A model generated the notes under the pieces. The model worked only from the letters and a program-made list of their open reading frames with translations. It made no database searches and had not been told where the DNA came from. Source: Blastocatellia bacterium (lineage in GTDB: Bacteria; Acidobacteriota; Blastocatellia; Pyrinomonadales; Pyrinomonadaceae). Taken from it: a stretch of 64,000 nucleotides of DNA. The stretch is taken from NCBI GenBank assembly GCA_003168335.1, contig PMSM01000003.1, forward strand, positions 124,001 through 188,000, written 5' to 3'. Positions 26,558 through 34,774 of this stretch are shown here, one piece after another. The position numbers and the translations under genes were made by a program. Position 1 is the stretch's first letter. Every line of letters starts with the position of its first letter.

Positions 26558-26782
26558 CTACTTTACCACGCTTAACTCTTTCCGTCTTGGTGCTGTCTGC
26601 TTATTCTGTTGTCCCTTAGCCCACTCGATTAATTCCCCCCGATGAAACCGCACCAGGGAGCAAATCTTTCGATAAGGTATTTTGTTTCGGGAGACCCAGG
26701 CGTAAAGGGTCTTGCCCTTCACATGAAGCAGGGCAGCCGCTTCGCTCACATCAAGCAACCGTTCTGGATCATCAAAGCTCAT
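26558..26782 (-). CDS. Excisionase-like helix-turn-helix protein
   Basis: The 74-residue protein is an AlpA/Xis-type winged helix DNA-binding protein: LLDVSEAAALLHVKGKTLYAWVSRNKIPYRKICSLVRF, then HRGELIEWAKGQ. Such proteins direct excision or regulate int. It has a strong AAGGAGGG site and lies 41 bases upstream of the integrase start on the same strand. Confidence 0.85.
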   Translation of the reverse strand: MSFDDPERLLDVSEAAALLHVKGKTLYAWVSRNKIPYRKICSLVRFHRGELIEWAKGQQNKQTAPRRKELSVVK

Positions 26783-26943
26783 GGCCTTTCACCCTCCTTG
26801 CTCCTTAAGCAGTGTGACGGTCGAGGATGGACCTCTCGCGCAACACCAATCTCGACAGGTTCAATCGTCTGCTGTTCGCATCGCGTTCTTTGAACTGGAA
26901 CCCAAGGCCGAGGCTGGCTCTTGATACTCGATTCAGAACGCAT
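26779..26943 (-). CDS. Possible small protein upstream of the excisionase
   Basis: A 54-residue frame starts at an ATG (26943) with a well-placed AAGGGAGA, and its stop overlaps the excisionase start (ATGA). The sequence is basic with no recognised motif (MRSESSIKSQPRPWVPVQ...). Translational coupling is the main argument for it; the composition is not compelling. Confidence 0.35.
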   Translation of the reverse strand: MRSESSIKSQPRPWVPVQRTRCEQQTIEPVEIGVAREVHPRPSHCLRSKEGERP

Positions 26944-27203
26944 ACATCGCTCTCCCTTCACCCAATGGATCTAAGCTGGGTCCTTGCCCGCCTTTAGCAA
27001 CGCCAGTGCCACGGCAGATGGTTGGGTGAGGAGATCTTTGAGAAGAGGCCGAAACAGGGGCAATTAGAGAAAGGTGATTGGTGCATCGAGGCACAATTCG
27101 ATCATCGAACGATCGAAGGTTGCCAGCAAGGTGTGACTAAATGTCAACAACTTCCGAGAGATTCGGAAAGTGTGGCCGCCCTAACCTAACTCCTGTCAAT
27201 CTG

Positions 27204-29237
27204 CTATCGGTCATGTGTTTGCTCGTCTAGTTCTAAGGCGCGTTCTGAACTTTCATGCTCGAGGCGTGGATAATTCGCACCAATGTTTTTTGAAGGCATC
27301 GACCGCTCGCGTATCTCATAGATATCTGGGCTGTGTTCGACATTTGGGGTAAGCGACGGATAGACGTCGTGCAATCGGTGAAATGCGTCTACTAAGTGCT
27401 GATTAGAGGGGCTGCTAATTTCCTCGATCGACTCTCTGACCATATTCATTTCTCTCATCAGGGGCACTATGGCACCTTGGCCACTGCGTATTTGCTCTCT
27501 CAAAAAACCACTGACAGCTTCCATGTTAGGTGTGAGTTTACGTTCCAGACACGCATCCATGCAGATTTGATTCACCATCTCCGCTTCACGAAGTCTTGCT
27601 TCATCTTGCGTCGTTGGAAAGTAATGGTTGCTTTCATGATAACCTAATGTTTTTGCGCCCTCCTTTGCCGCGCGTTCTTTCGCGCAATTACTCTCTTCGT
27701 GGAAGTGCCAGTAAGCCACGGCAGCCCTCCACCTTAATTCATCATCATCGATCTCCCATTCGCCCGATTCGTGAAGAGCAGTATCATGTGTCTCATCAGC
27801 AGCTATGGTCAGATGTTCACTTGTGTCAGCGCCCGGGATGTGACTAATCGTATTGATAATCTGTATCGGAGTATCAGCACTAGCCTTTGAGTCGGCATTC
27901 TGAGCTTTTGCGACCGCATCGGGATTAATTTGTGCGATCGCGGGCAGAGGGAGGTCCGGGTTTCCACGGGCGTCGTTTCTAAGTTGCATCTGACCACGAA
28001 GATCGAGCAGCGTAAACTTCCCGACACGAGGAGGCTCTTCGGCTTTCATTTTGGTCTGAGCTTTCAGTGTTTCTGGCGTCTTCTGAACCTGTGATCGTTC
28101 CGCTGGTTTAGTTTCTCGCCGGTCTTGACTGCTTTCGCGGACGTTAGCGAGTTTCCCAGGTGTTTGTTTTGAAGCTGTGCGGTCTTCAGTTTGGTGATGA
28201 GTGACTAACAAAGCCTTGTCGTTCTCCTGTTGAGGGCTCTTTACCTTCGCCGCCTGCTCACCGGGAACAATCGGCGGTTGCTCTGTTGTTATCGTCACAT
28301 ATTTTTCATCCCGAATGGGTGCCGGTGCGGTAGAAAAGGTGATCTGAACGTTAGCGGCGTTGCCATTGATCAACTCTTCCAACCGTTCGGGCGCTATATA
28401 GGCAACGGGCGGTCTCGCCCCGTTTGCCCGCGCTACTGCATCAATATTCGCAACCTGTATCGTCAGCTCTTCATATTCGCGGAGAAGTCCGCCCCGGTTC
28501 AGGTCACCCGTTCTGCCGGTGGACAGCATCAGGGCTACTTCGAACCACCTTCCGACGGTTAGCTGTTCTGGCGTAGGGTCGCGCAGCATCTGAGCATAAC
28601 GAGAAGCGATGGATCTGCTTATATCAATGCCGGGCAACGAATCAAATAAGTGCACGGAGCGAATTGGCTTTAGCATCCGAACCAAGGAGGAAACGAAGAC
28701 CTCTGCGATTTTTCCGGTGAGGAATCGTTTCACGCCGGCTGCGTCTTCCGTGTTGTGCGGCAGGAGCGACTTAGGCAGGTGCTTGATGTACCTCAGTTTT
28801 TCAGTTACGGAGTCCAGGGCCCAGCGGCTGACTGCGACGTGCGCGTGAGGAGTTCGGGTATTCTCGTGAAGACCGGCGATCCACGAAAGACATTTGACTT
28901 TCAGCTCACGCTGCATTTCGCGCATCATGTCGCGGATCGCTTCGCGAAACGTCTTCTGTCGCTCACCCTCATCCTCGCCCGCGCGATCCAGTGATCCAGG
29001 TTCAGGCGAAATCACCACGTGGATGATTTCTTCTTTCTCCAACTGGCGGTTCGTTGGATTCAGGGTAAGATCTGCTTCTTTGAAGGTGAGATCATCTTGC
29101 TGCCCTGAAAAAAGAGGCCGGACGCCGCTTTCGTTCAAGTGTTCGCGATCACGGTCGACTTTTGACGTGGCGATGTAGCGGCTTAAGCTGCTTGTGCCCC
29201 CTTTCGGCGTTGGTTGCACGGCGACATATACTCGCAT
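27204..29237 (-). CDS. Relaxase-like mobilisation protein
   Basis: The first 200 or so residues look like a HUH relaxase. A tyrosine lies in SSLSRYIATSK, IIHVVISPEP forms the core strand, and GLHENTRTPHAHVAVSR carries the HxH metal site of motif III. A long, polar, probably disordered tail (residues about 330-677) follows. The enzyme would nick oriT and stay covalently bound to DNA for conjugal transfer. The ATG at 29237 has AAGGAG. It is followed upstream by the accessory gene. The family resembles relaxases often labelled hypothetical, so the assignment rests on motifs and context. Confidence 0.75.
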   Translation of the reverse strand: MRVYVAVQPTPKGGTSSLSRYIATSKVDRDREHLNESGVRPLFSGQQDDLTFKEADLTLNPTNRQLEKEEIIHVVISPEPGSLDRAGEDEGERQKTFREAIRDMMREMQRELKVKCLSWIAGLHENTRTPHAHVAVSRWALDSVTEKLRYIKHLPKSLLPHNTEDAAGVKRFLTGKIAEVFVSSLVRMLKPIRSVHLFDSLPGIDISRSIASRYAQMLRDPTPEQLTVGRWFEVALMLSTGRTGDLNRGGLLREYEELTIQVANIDAVARANGARPPVAYIAPERLEELINGNAANVQITFSTAPAPIRDEKYVTITTEQPPIVPGEQAAKVKSPQQENDKALLVTHHQTEDRTASKQTPGKLANVRESSQDRRETKPAERSQVQKTPETLKAQTKMKAEEPPRVGKFTLLDLRGQMQLRNDARGNPDLPLPAIAQINPDAVAKAQNADSKASADTPIQIINTISHIPGADTSEHLTIAADETHDTALHESGEWEIDDDELRWRAAVAYWHFHEESNCAKERAAKEGAKTLGYHESNHYFPTTQDEARLREAEMVNQICMDACLERKLTPNMEAVSGFLREQIRSGQGAIVPLMREMNMVRESIEEISSPSNQHLVDAFHRLHDVYPSLTPNVEHSPDIYEIRERSMPSKNIGANYPRLEHESSERALELDEQTHDR

Positions 29238-29314
29238 CGCTATCTGCTCCTTGTAGTCACCCTAGAATTGAACTCTTTTGAAATCGATCTAAATCAAGCT
29301 GGAGCGTCCGCAGT

Positions 29315-30046
29315 TCACTCGTGTGGCGCGCTCAAGAATTTGACCTTGGCATCTTTGGGGACTTTTAATCTCCGTTCCAGGCGGTTTCGCTTTTTAGTTG
29401 CGACGGCGCAACTTGCCTCAATCTCTGTCTCGACGGTCTTCAGCGCATCAGCTTCTGGATCCATCGCGTTTAGTTGCGGAACGACTACATATCGTTGAAG
29501 TAAGTCCAACATCGCCCACATCCAAGTGAAAGTATTTCCGTTAAGAGCGTAAGCTCCTTGGCTCCATCTTTCCGCGCATTCTGTTCTACGATGAAGAATC
29601 TGTGCGACTTCGATAAACTTTGAGTGATGGGCCTCGATCTGATCGTAAATGGCATACAAACGGGTATTCAGTTCCTTTAAGAGCTCCTCAACAATCACGT
29701 GGGCTTGCGGCGTAGTCGACGGCTGCTGGTCCCCCATCGTCGACCCGAGTTCTCGCACACAACCTTTTAGATCGTGCAATTCCTGGAGAACCGGGCGCAG
29801 ACGTTCGCTCAACAGGCCATCTATTGCCCGTTGGTTTATTCCAACTGCCGCTTCCGACTCCCTGGTAGATAGCTCTCGGTGAATCAGTGCTTCGCTGACG
29901 AGTTGACGGATGACTTCAGCGGGACTCTTCTTAAGTCTCTGACAGAGCTGTTCAACTTTAGCGTCATCGCCCTTGAACAGGTTCGCGGACCTGGTGGCGT
30001 CGGCAAGTTCAGCGCCATTGCGCTTCTTTCGATTCACTAAGCTCAT
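29315..30046 (-). CDS. Ribbon-helix-helix relaxosome accessory protein (MobC-like role)
   Basis: From the ATG at 30046 the product is 243 residues. The N-terminal basic part and AKVEQLCQRLKKSPAEVIRQLVSEAL resemble a ribbon-helix-helix fold. A long helical region with several aromatic positions follows (LNTRLYAIYDQIEAHHSKFIEVAQIL, WMWAMLDLLQRYVVV). It lies just upstream of the relaxase gene and just downstream of the candidate oriT region, as MobC-type proteins do. I infer that it binds oriT. Confidence 0.65.
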   Translation of the reverse strand: MSLVNRKKRNGAELADATRSANLFKGDDAKVEQLCQRLKKSPAEVIRQLVSEALIHRELSTRESEAAVGINQRAIDGLLSERLRPVLQELHDLKGCVRELGSTMGDQQPSTTPQAHVIVEELLKELNTRLYAIYDQIEAHHSKFIEVAQILHRRTECAERWSQGAYALNGNTFTWMWAMLDLLQRYVVVPQLNAMDPEADALKTVETEIEASCAVATKKRNRLERRLKVPKDAKVKFLSAPHE

Positions 30047-30952
30047 CCCTTTAATACCCCCTGAGAATCTGAGGCACAACCAGCTCCTCATCTGAGCAAA
30101 CTCTGTTCCCAACAGGTATCAACAGGGTTTGGGCGATACTTTGAAAGCGAGTTCGGAGGGGAACTGCGTTAGAGCCTTTAACTGTCCTACAGAAAAGTTG
30201 TTAGCGTCCCGTAGTGCCTCGGTCTCCGGTATACGGTGTAAGGATAGATCCGGGAAGTTTGAGTTTGCTCGCTAACTATTGCGCTCTTGAGATTTATGAC
30301 ATTTACCGGACAGGTCCACAAATCAAAGCCGCTAAGTAGCTGTATTCCGAGATAGATAAAGCTCCGAAAGGTCCCGCCGTCCCATAATCTTGCCTTCCAT
30401 CTAAGACCAAAATCATTTTCTGTCTTTTACGGTCCTTTATCCAAACCCCTTCTGGTGCGCCGAACCGCTTAATTTTTTGAGGTTATTAAAGTTGAGAATT
30501 GAACGTTACGGTCAATCGAAGCCGTCAAGACCAACCACTTTAATTTGGGAAGCCAGTCGCGAATGGCAAAGCTGATAATCGAGCCATCGAACTGTATTTA
30601 CCCAAACACCGGTGGCATCCCAACGGTAATTGTCATTTCCAGAAGCGGACCTGTTTCTTTCGCACCTAGCGGTCTTTCAACCTGGATTCCACGAGGCTAT
30701 GATTCGGCAAGTGCGAAGCTGGCTATTCCAACAATCGACTAAGGCTGGCAACACAGAAGGGTATTCCCAAGGCAAAGCGTATTCAGCAACCCTTTCCTAA
30801 ACTAATTAATATTGAGGATCCAAGCAGACTACGGAGGATTGGATTTTTAGCGCTAGTCCCCAGCGGGGGCGTTAGCGAAGTGAGCCGTGCGAGTTGCGCG
30901 AGCCGGCGAGCGAAGCGGAGCGCAAGGGGGAGAATCTGTAAACGCGGGCGTA

Positions 30953-31044
30953 CGATAATCGTCATTACGTAAGAGCCGCAACCGCGCGTGACATCGCTTT
31001 TTGATGGCGGGCGCGTTGCCCGATTACGTAATGCCCGATTATCG
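30953..31044. repeat. Long inverted repeat with ATTACGTAA and CGATAATCG blocks
   Basis: The left arm (30953-30972) reads CGATAATCG-T-CATTACGTAA. The right arm (31024-31044) is its complement with one extra base in the joint. The arms are 51 bases apart. Each arm contains the self-complementary ATTACGTAAT or CGATTATCG, so cruciforms of two sizes are possible. Confidence 0.8.
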
Positions 31045-31055
31045 GATGACCGTCC
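31035..31055 (+). repeat. 21-bp direct repeat, left copy
   Basis: The sequence CCGATTATCGGATG-A-CCGTCC is repeated at 44600-44620 with T in place of the single A. The two copies have the same orientation and enclose 13.5 kb of defence and plasmid-type genes. Confidence 0.8.
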
Positions 31056-31248
31056 TATGAGCAATTAGTGTGACCCAAGAAGCAAAGGAGGCTTCCGTTT
31101 GTGAAAAATGAAAAACGTGAAATCACGCGGCACCTAGTCGGGCCAGGTTTGCCGCAAAGGGCGTATTTCACAACGCGCGGAGTTCGGTCTTGTCCTTCGG
31201 TCAGCAAGAAGTCTGGCGGGGCATGAGACTCCAGAGACTTTGAAAGCT

Positions 31249-34176
31249 TCAGTTATCAACAACGGCGGAGACACCGGATTGAGGATCTCCAGCTAGACTA
31301 TAGGCCCGTAATGAAGGCTCTTCATGACTTCCCTTAACCAGGGCGAACTTTTCCTTGCAGTGCCGGACAAGGGAGTGATTGGCGGTAGTTACAACGAGGC
31401 GAACTGGGTGGGAACGTTGCTCGATTACAATCGTTCGAAGCACGTCCAGCACTGCGATGCGATTGAGGTCATCAAGATTGAGCAGCGGTTCATCCAGGAA
31501 AAACGTTCCGCCTAGTTCGCGCGCGCGTGAAAGAAAAATGGCAAGTGCCAAGTCCTGGCGTTGGCCAAGGCTCATTTGAGCAGTGTCTTCCAATTGATGT
31601 TCGCCTATACACGCAAGCCAGCGGAGAGGTCCCTCATCCTGACTCGAGTCAATTCGGTCGATGAATGTGGCACTCTGCGCCCGAACGTAAAGGGCCGTGA
31701 TGACATCGCAAAGAGGCTGGATTTGCTTCTTAACAAAGGCGTCCTTTGCCGTTCGCAGTGCGTCCGCCCCGACTACGCACTGACTGCGAACTTCCTCGAT
31801 GCGTTCGAGTTCATGAAGCCGGGCTTTCAGTTCGGTCAGTTGGCGCTGGCCGCTCGCCCGATCTCGTTCGTTCGACTCCGCCTCTCTTGCGGCTACCAAT
31901 GCGCCGCGCGCAGACTCTATTTCCTGTTTGGCTTGCGATAAGTTTTCTTCTCCTTCGTCCAAAATTACTTGACGCTGACCCAACAGTTGGTAGTCCCATG
32001 ATTCATCGTCTGCAACTAAACGCCATTGTGTCTCAAATTCCTCTCTTCCTGACTTTGCGATACCAATCTTCTCGGAGATTTCGGTGATTGAAGTCGTGAG
32101 CGTTTGTAGGTTGCCACGCAAACCAGCCAATGCTACACGAGCTTCCTCAGCATTCTTTCTGGAGTGGGCTGCTTCAACTCTTGCCTTCGCAGCCGTCGTT
32201 TCCGCGTTCTTAATTATGAGTTCCAAAACGCGTGTCCAATTGTCCGGTGGCAGATGCTCAAGATCGGCAATCGGCGCGCTATCGGAAAGGGCACGGACGT
32301 TCTCAGAAAGCGATAAGATTTCGCGTGCGACGGATTGCAACTCTAACGCGATCTCAAAGCGGCGTGCGCGTTCCTCCGCCAGACGCTCTGCTTCTGTAAC
32401 TTGGCCTTCAGTCTTTGACCGAAGCCCCGCGATACGACCAGCCAAGGAGTCATCCCGCAACTCCTTTGGGTCAATGCCAAGCGTCTCAAGAGTTGGTTTG
32501 GCTTCAGTCAATAGGCGGCGTGCTTCTTCGCGCTCGGCTGTTAAGGATTCCAGAGTTTCGGCAGCTTCATTCCAAATCTTTGCCCGTTGCTCAAAGCTCA
32601 AGATATCAACTTCCAAGAGCTGCTTTTGCACAGCGAGAGCATCGAGGGATTCGGGGATCTTGGAGATGCCTGACTCGATCGCTTTGCGCAGATTACTAGG
32701 GTTGCCGTGATCGTGAGCGCACAAAGGACAGCGCTGTTCATCCTTTGTTCCGTCGAGAAAATCACGACCTCCAATCCTGAGTTGCTCAAGTGGTCCGGCC
32801 AACTGATTGATTTGAGTTTCAATCGTCGCCAATGTAGATCTCGTTCCCGAGAGGGATTGTTCTACCCGATCGCGGTCTTCCGAGGTCGGAAGCTTGATAT
32901 TACGGATTCTTTCACCAGTGGTTTCTTCGCGGACTTTCGCCTCTCGCCATAACTTCAAAGAGTCTTCACACTTTAGTACTGTTTCCAGCAGTCCAGTGGC
33001 TCGCGATTGATTCGCCCGTGCGGCGGTGACCGCAGCTTGAAGCTCGGTCAGATCTATTTGTGTCTGCGCGTCACCCGTTAGCTCCCGCCACTGGGCCAAA
33101 GTCAGTTCCAAGGCCGCTCTAACCGAGTCGACAGGCTGCGATATGAGCGATCGTTCCAGTGCTTCAGCTTGCGAAGCGTCATTTTCCAGACGCTGCACCA
33201 GGCTTGTGGCGATCTCCAACTCTTTCTGCACTTCCGCGCGACGGAGACTTGACCTTTCTTGCTGTTTGCCGAGTAGTGTTATTTCCTCTCCTAGTGCTGA
33301 GTAACTAGTCGCTTTGGTTCTGACATAGATCAGTGCTGAGCGTTGCTGGCCCAACTTCCTATCAACCAGCTTGTAAGCATTCTCGGCAGCGGCCAGATGG
33401 GACTCAGGCGGCCCGGCCTTTGCTAATGCCTGGACTCCCAATCTGCGACTGACTGCGCTGATCTGTTGTTGATACGTTTCCAAGCTTGGTGCGCTTGCGT
33501 ACAAAGCTTCCGCTGTAATCTCCGATTCGCGAGAACCGATTTCACGCTTGACTCGTAGAACGTCTTCTTTCAGTCGAGCCTTTCCACCTATAGCGCCCAC
33601 TATTCTCATCAGGTCTCTTTCTTGTCGCTGCAACTCCCCGACGCCGAGTAGATCGCAGAAGACGAGATCACGGACTTCATTGCTCGAATCATCAGTATCG
33701 AGGAGCAGATCCAGCGCATGCGCTTCCAAAAGCCGTACGGCCCGGAACCAACTGCGCCTATTATTAAGTCGTTGCAAGCCCTTTGAGCTTTGCGGAAGGT
33801 TTTCCGGAGTGATGTTCGCGAGTAACTTGTTTAGCAACACCTTTTTCAATGTGCCGCCCTCAAAAACTTTTATCTGGTTAGCCTGCGTCTCGCTGTCTCG
33901 CCGGATGCGACTAGGCCCGCCACCGTTTCTGATTTCGGCTTCCACGGATGGCTGTGTCGATGTGAATATGTTGCTTACACCTTTGCCCTTGCTTTTGCCG
34001 AGCGGCTCCTTTAGTCGTTCAACTTCCCCAGTGAATAACCACTCGAGTGCGTCACACAAGCTTGTCTTGCCGACGCCATTTGGCGCATGAATTAGAGTGA
34101 GTCGCGCGCGGAGATCAAGCGGCAGTTCATTTGTGATTCCTCGGAAGGCATGAACCCTTAGAGAATCAAGAAGCAT
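31249..34176 (-). CDS. Rad50/SMC-like ABC ATPase of a three-gene system
   Basis: The 975-residue protein has the Walker A motif in IHAPNGVGKTSLCDALEWLFTG (residues 31-40). Long coiled coils enclose a zinc hook CPLCAHDHGNP (about residue 482), and the C-terminal half has a signature LGQRQDLALAIFL and Walker B GGTFFLDEPLLNLDD. This is Rad50/SbcC-like architecture, shorter than SbcC. The ATG at 34176 overlaps the stop of the preceding gene and has GAGGAGG. With its two upstream partners it forms an ABC-three-component-like operon, where the ATPase is expected to sense DNA or RNA structures and license the effector. Confidence 0.85.
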   Translation of the reverse strand: MLLDSLRVHAFRGITNELPLDLRARLTLIHAPNGVGKTSLCDALEWLFTGEVERLKEPLGKSKGKGVSNIFTSTQPSVEAEIRNGGGPSRIRRDSETQANQIKVFEGGTLKKVLLNKLLANITPENLPQSSKGLQRLNNRRSWFRAVRLLEAHALDLLLDTDDSSNEVRDLVFCDLLGVGELQRQERDLMRIVGAIGGKARLKEDVLRVKREIGSRESEITAEALYASAPSLETYQQQISAVSRRLGVQALAKAGPPESHLAAAENAYKLVDRKLGQQRSALIYVRTKATSYSALGEEITLLGKQQERSSLRRAEVQKELEIATSLVQRLENDASQAEALERSLISQPVDSVRAALELTLAQWRELTGDAQTQIDLTELQAAVTAARANQSRATGLLETVLKCEDSLKLWREAKVREETTGERIRNIKLPTSEDRDRVEQSLSGTRSTLATIETQINQLAGPLEQLRIGGRDFLDGTKDEQRCPLCAHDHGNPSNLRKAIESGISKIPESLDALAVQKQLLEVDILSFEQRAKIWNEAAETLESLTAEREEARRLLTEAKPTLETLGIDPKELRDDSLAGRIAGLRSKTEGQVTEAERLAEERARRFEIALELQSVAREILSLSENVRALSDSAPIADLEHLPPDNWTRVLELIIKNAETTAAKARVEAAHSRKNAEEARVALAGLRGNLQTLTTSITEISEKIGIAKSGREEFETQWRLVADDESWDYQLLGQRQVILDEGEENLSQAKQEIESARGALVAAREAESNERDRASGQRQLTELKARLHELERIEEVRSQCVVGADALRTAKDAFVKKQIQPLCDVITALYVRAQSATFIDRIDSSQDEGPLRWLACIGEHQLEDTAQMSLGQRQDLALAIFLSRARELGGTFFLDEPLLNLDDLNRIAVLDVLRTIVIEQRSHPVRLVVTTANHSLVRHCKEKFALVKGSHEEPSLRAYSLAGDPQSGVSAVVDN

Positions 34177-34774
34177 CTGAAGCCTCCTCGTCCGTTGCTG
34201 TGCGAGCTTCCTCGCGAAGTGTTTCCGCCGTAGTTTCGTAGTTCTCAAGCTGCCCGTAAAGCTCCAGGGCGCGGCTTGCAATATCCGGAAGTTTGGGTGG
34301 CGACGCCAAGGTTACCGCCGAAGGTTGGACGGGTGGCAACCCAAGAACAGTCACTTTCCAAAGTGCGTCTCTCCAATCATTGTCGGGTGAGAGCCAAATC
34401 ACATGTTTACGGCACACAGCGGTATCAAGCTCAAGGGTTTGAACGGTGCCGCGCATCGTTTCGTCCGGCTTCAATGGCAGTGCAAACAGCAAGTAACCAT
34501 CCAGGAATTTTCCACTCTGTTCATACTTGGTGAGTCGCCGCCACATCCACTCCTGAGCACTCTCTTTGATAGCGGTCAATTTTTCGAGCTCGATCGAAGA
34601 GAGTGGGATCAGCGCCAACACGGCAAACGAGCTTTCCCAAGTCAAAGTGCGTTCGGGCGCTGAGGTCTCATCCACTGCCGCTGCAGCACCGGCGAACTCA
34701 AAACCGACGGGAATAGCTAACTCTTCGAGTTGCTGCTTAAGCAGTTCCAGAAGTTCGTTTTTCATCCGTTTCAA
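34166..34774 (-). CDS. Small middle component of the SMC-ATPase operon
   Basis: The 202-residue acidic protein (LLELLKQQLEELAIPVGFEF ... WLSPDNDWRDALWKVTVLGLPPV) is not recognised by me. It could start at a TTG at 34774, overlapping the stop of the nitrilase-like gene by four bases, or at an ATG at 34765. Its own stop overlaps the ATPase start by 11 bases. Size, position and coupling match the middle components described for ABC-three-component systems, which bridge effector and ATPase. This is inference from layout. Confidence 0.75.
   Translation of the reverse strand: MKRMKNELLELLKQQLEELAIPVGFEFAGAAAAVDETSAPERTLTWESSFAVLALIPLSSIELEKLTAIKESAQEWMWRRLTKYEQSGKFLDGYLLFALPLKPDETMRGTVQTLELDTAVCRKHVIWLSPDNDWRDALWKVTVLGLPPVQPSAVTLASPPKLPDIASRALELYGQLENYETTAETLREEARTATDEEASDAS

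Larger units (their letters stand above)
25407..31055. mobile_element. Integration/mobilisation core of an integrative mobilizable element at tRNA-Ala
   Basis: An integrase gene points at the tRNA 3' end, seven bases from the CCA. It is followed by an excisionase-like gene, a relaxase gene and a ribbon-helix-helix accessory gene, then a noncoding region with a long inverted repeat. This is the usual layout of a tRNA-inserted mobilizable element. No coupling protein or type IV secretion gene is seen, so transfer would need a helper. The far end (attR) was not found in the window, so cargo may extend to the right edge or beyond. Confidence 0.75.
30113..31248. other. Noncoding region, candidate oriT
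   Basis: I find no convincing gene in these 1.1 kb. The right half holds a CCCCAGCGGGG hairpin (about 30858), runs of GCG-rich short palindromes (30875-30920), and the long inverted repeat at 30953-31044. Position next to the accessory gene and these structures suggest an origin of transfer; the nick site cannot be named. Confidence 0.45.

Noticed and set aside
30545-30742. 65-residue plus-strand frame after the mobilisation genes
   Set aside because: No recognisable motif, poor ribosome site and no conserved neighbour; could be real but not supported.
30783-31064. 93-residue minus-strand frame
   Set aside because: It runs through the palindromic candidate oriT region, has no ribosome site and has an Arg/Leu-rich composition typical of noncoding GC-rich DNA.
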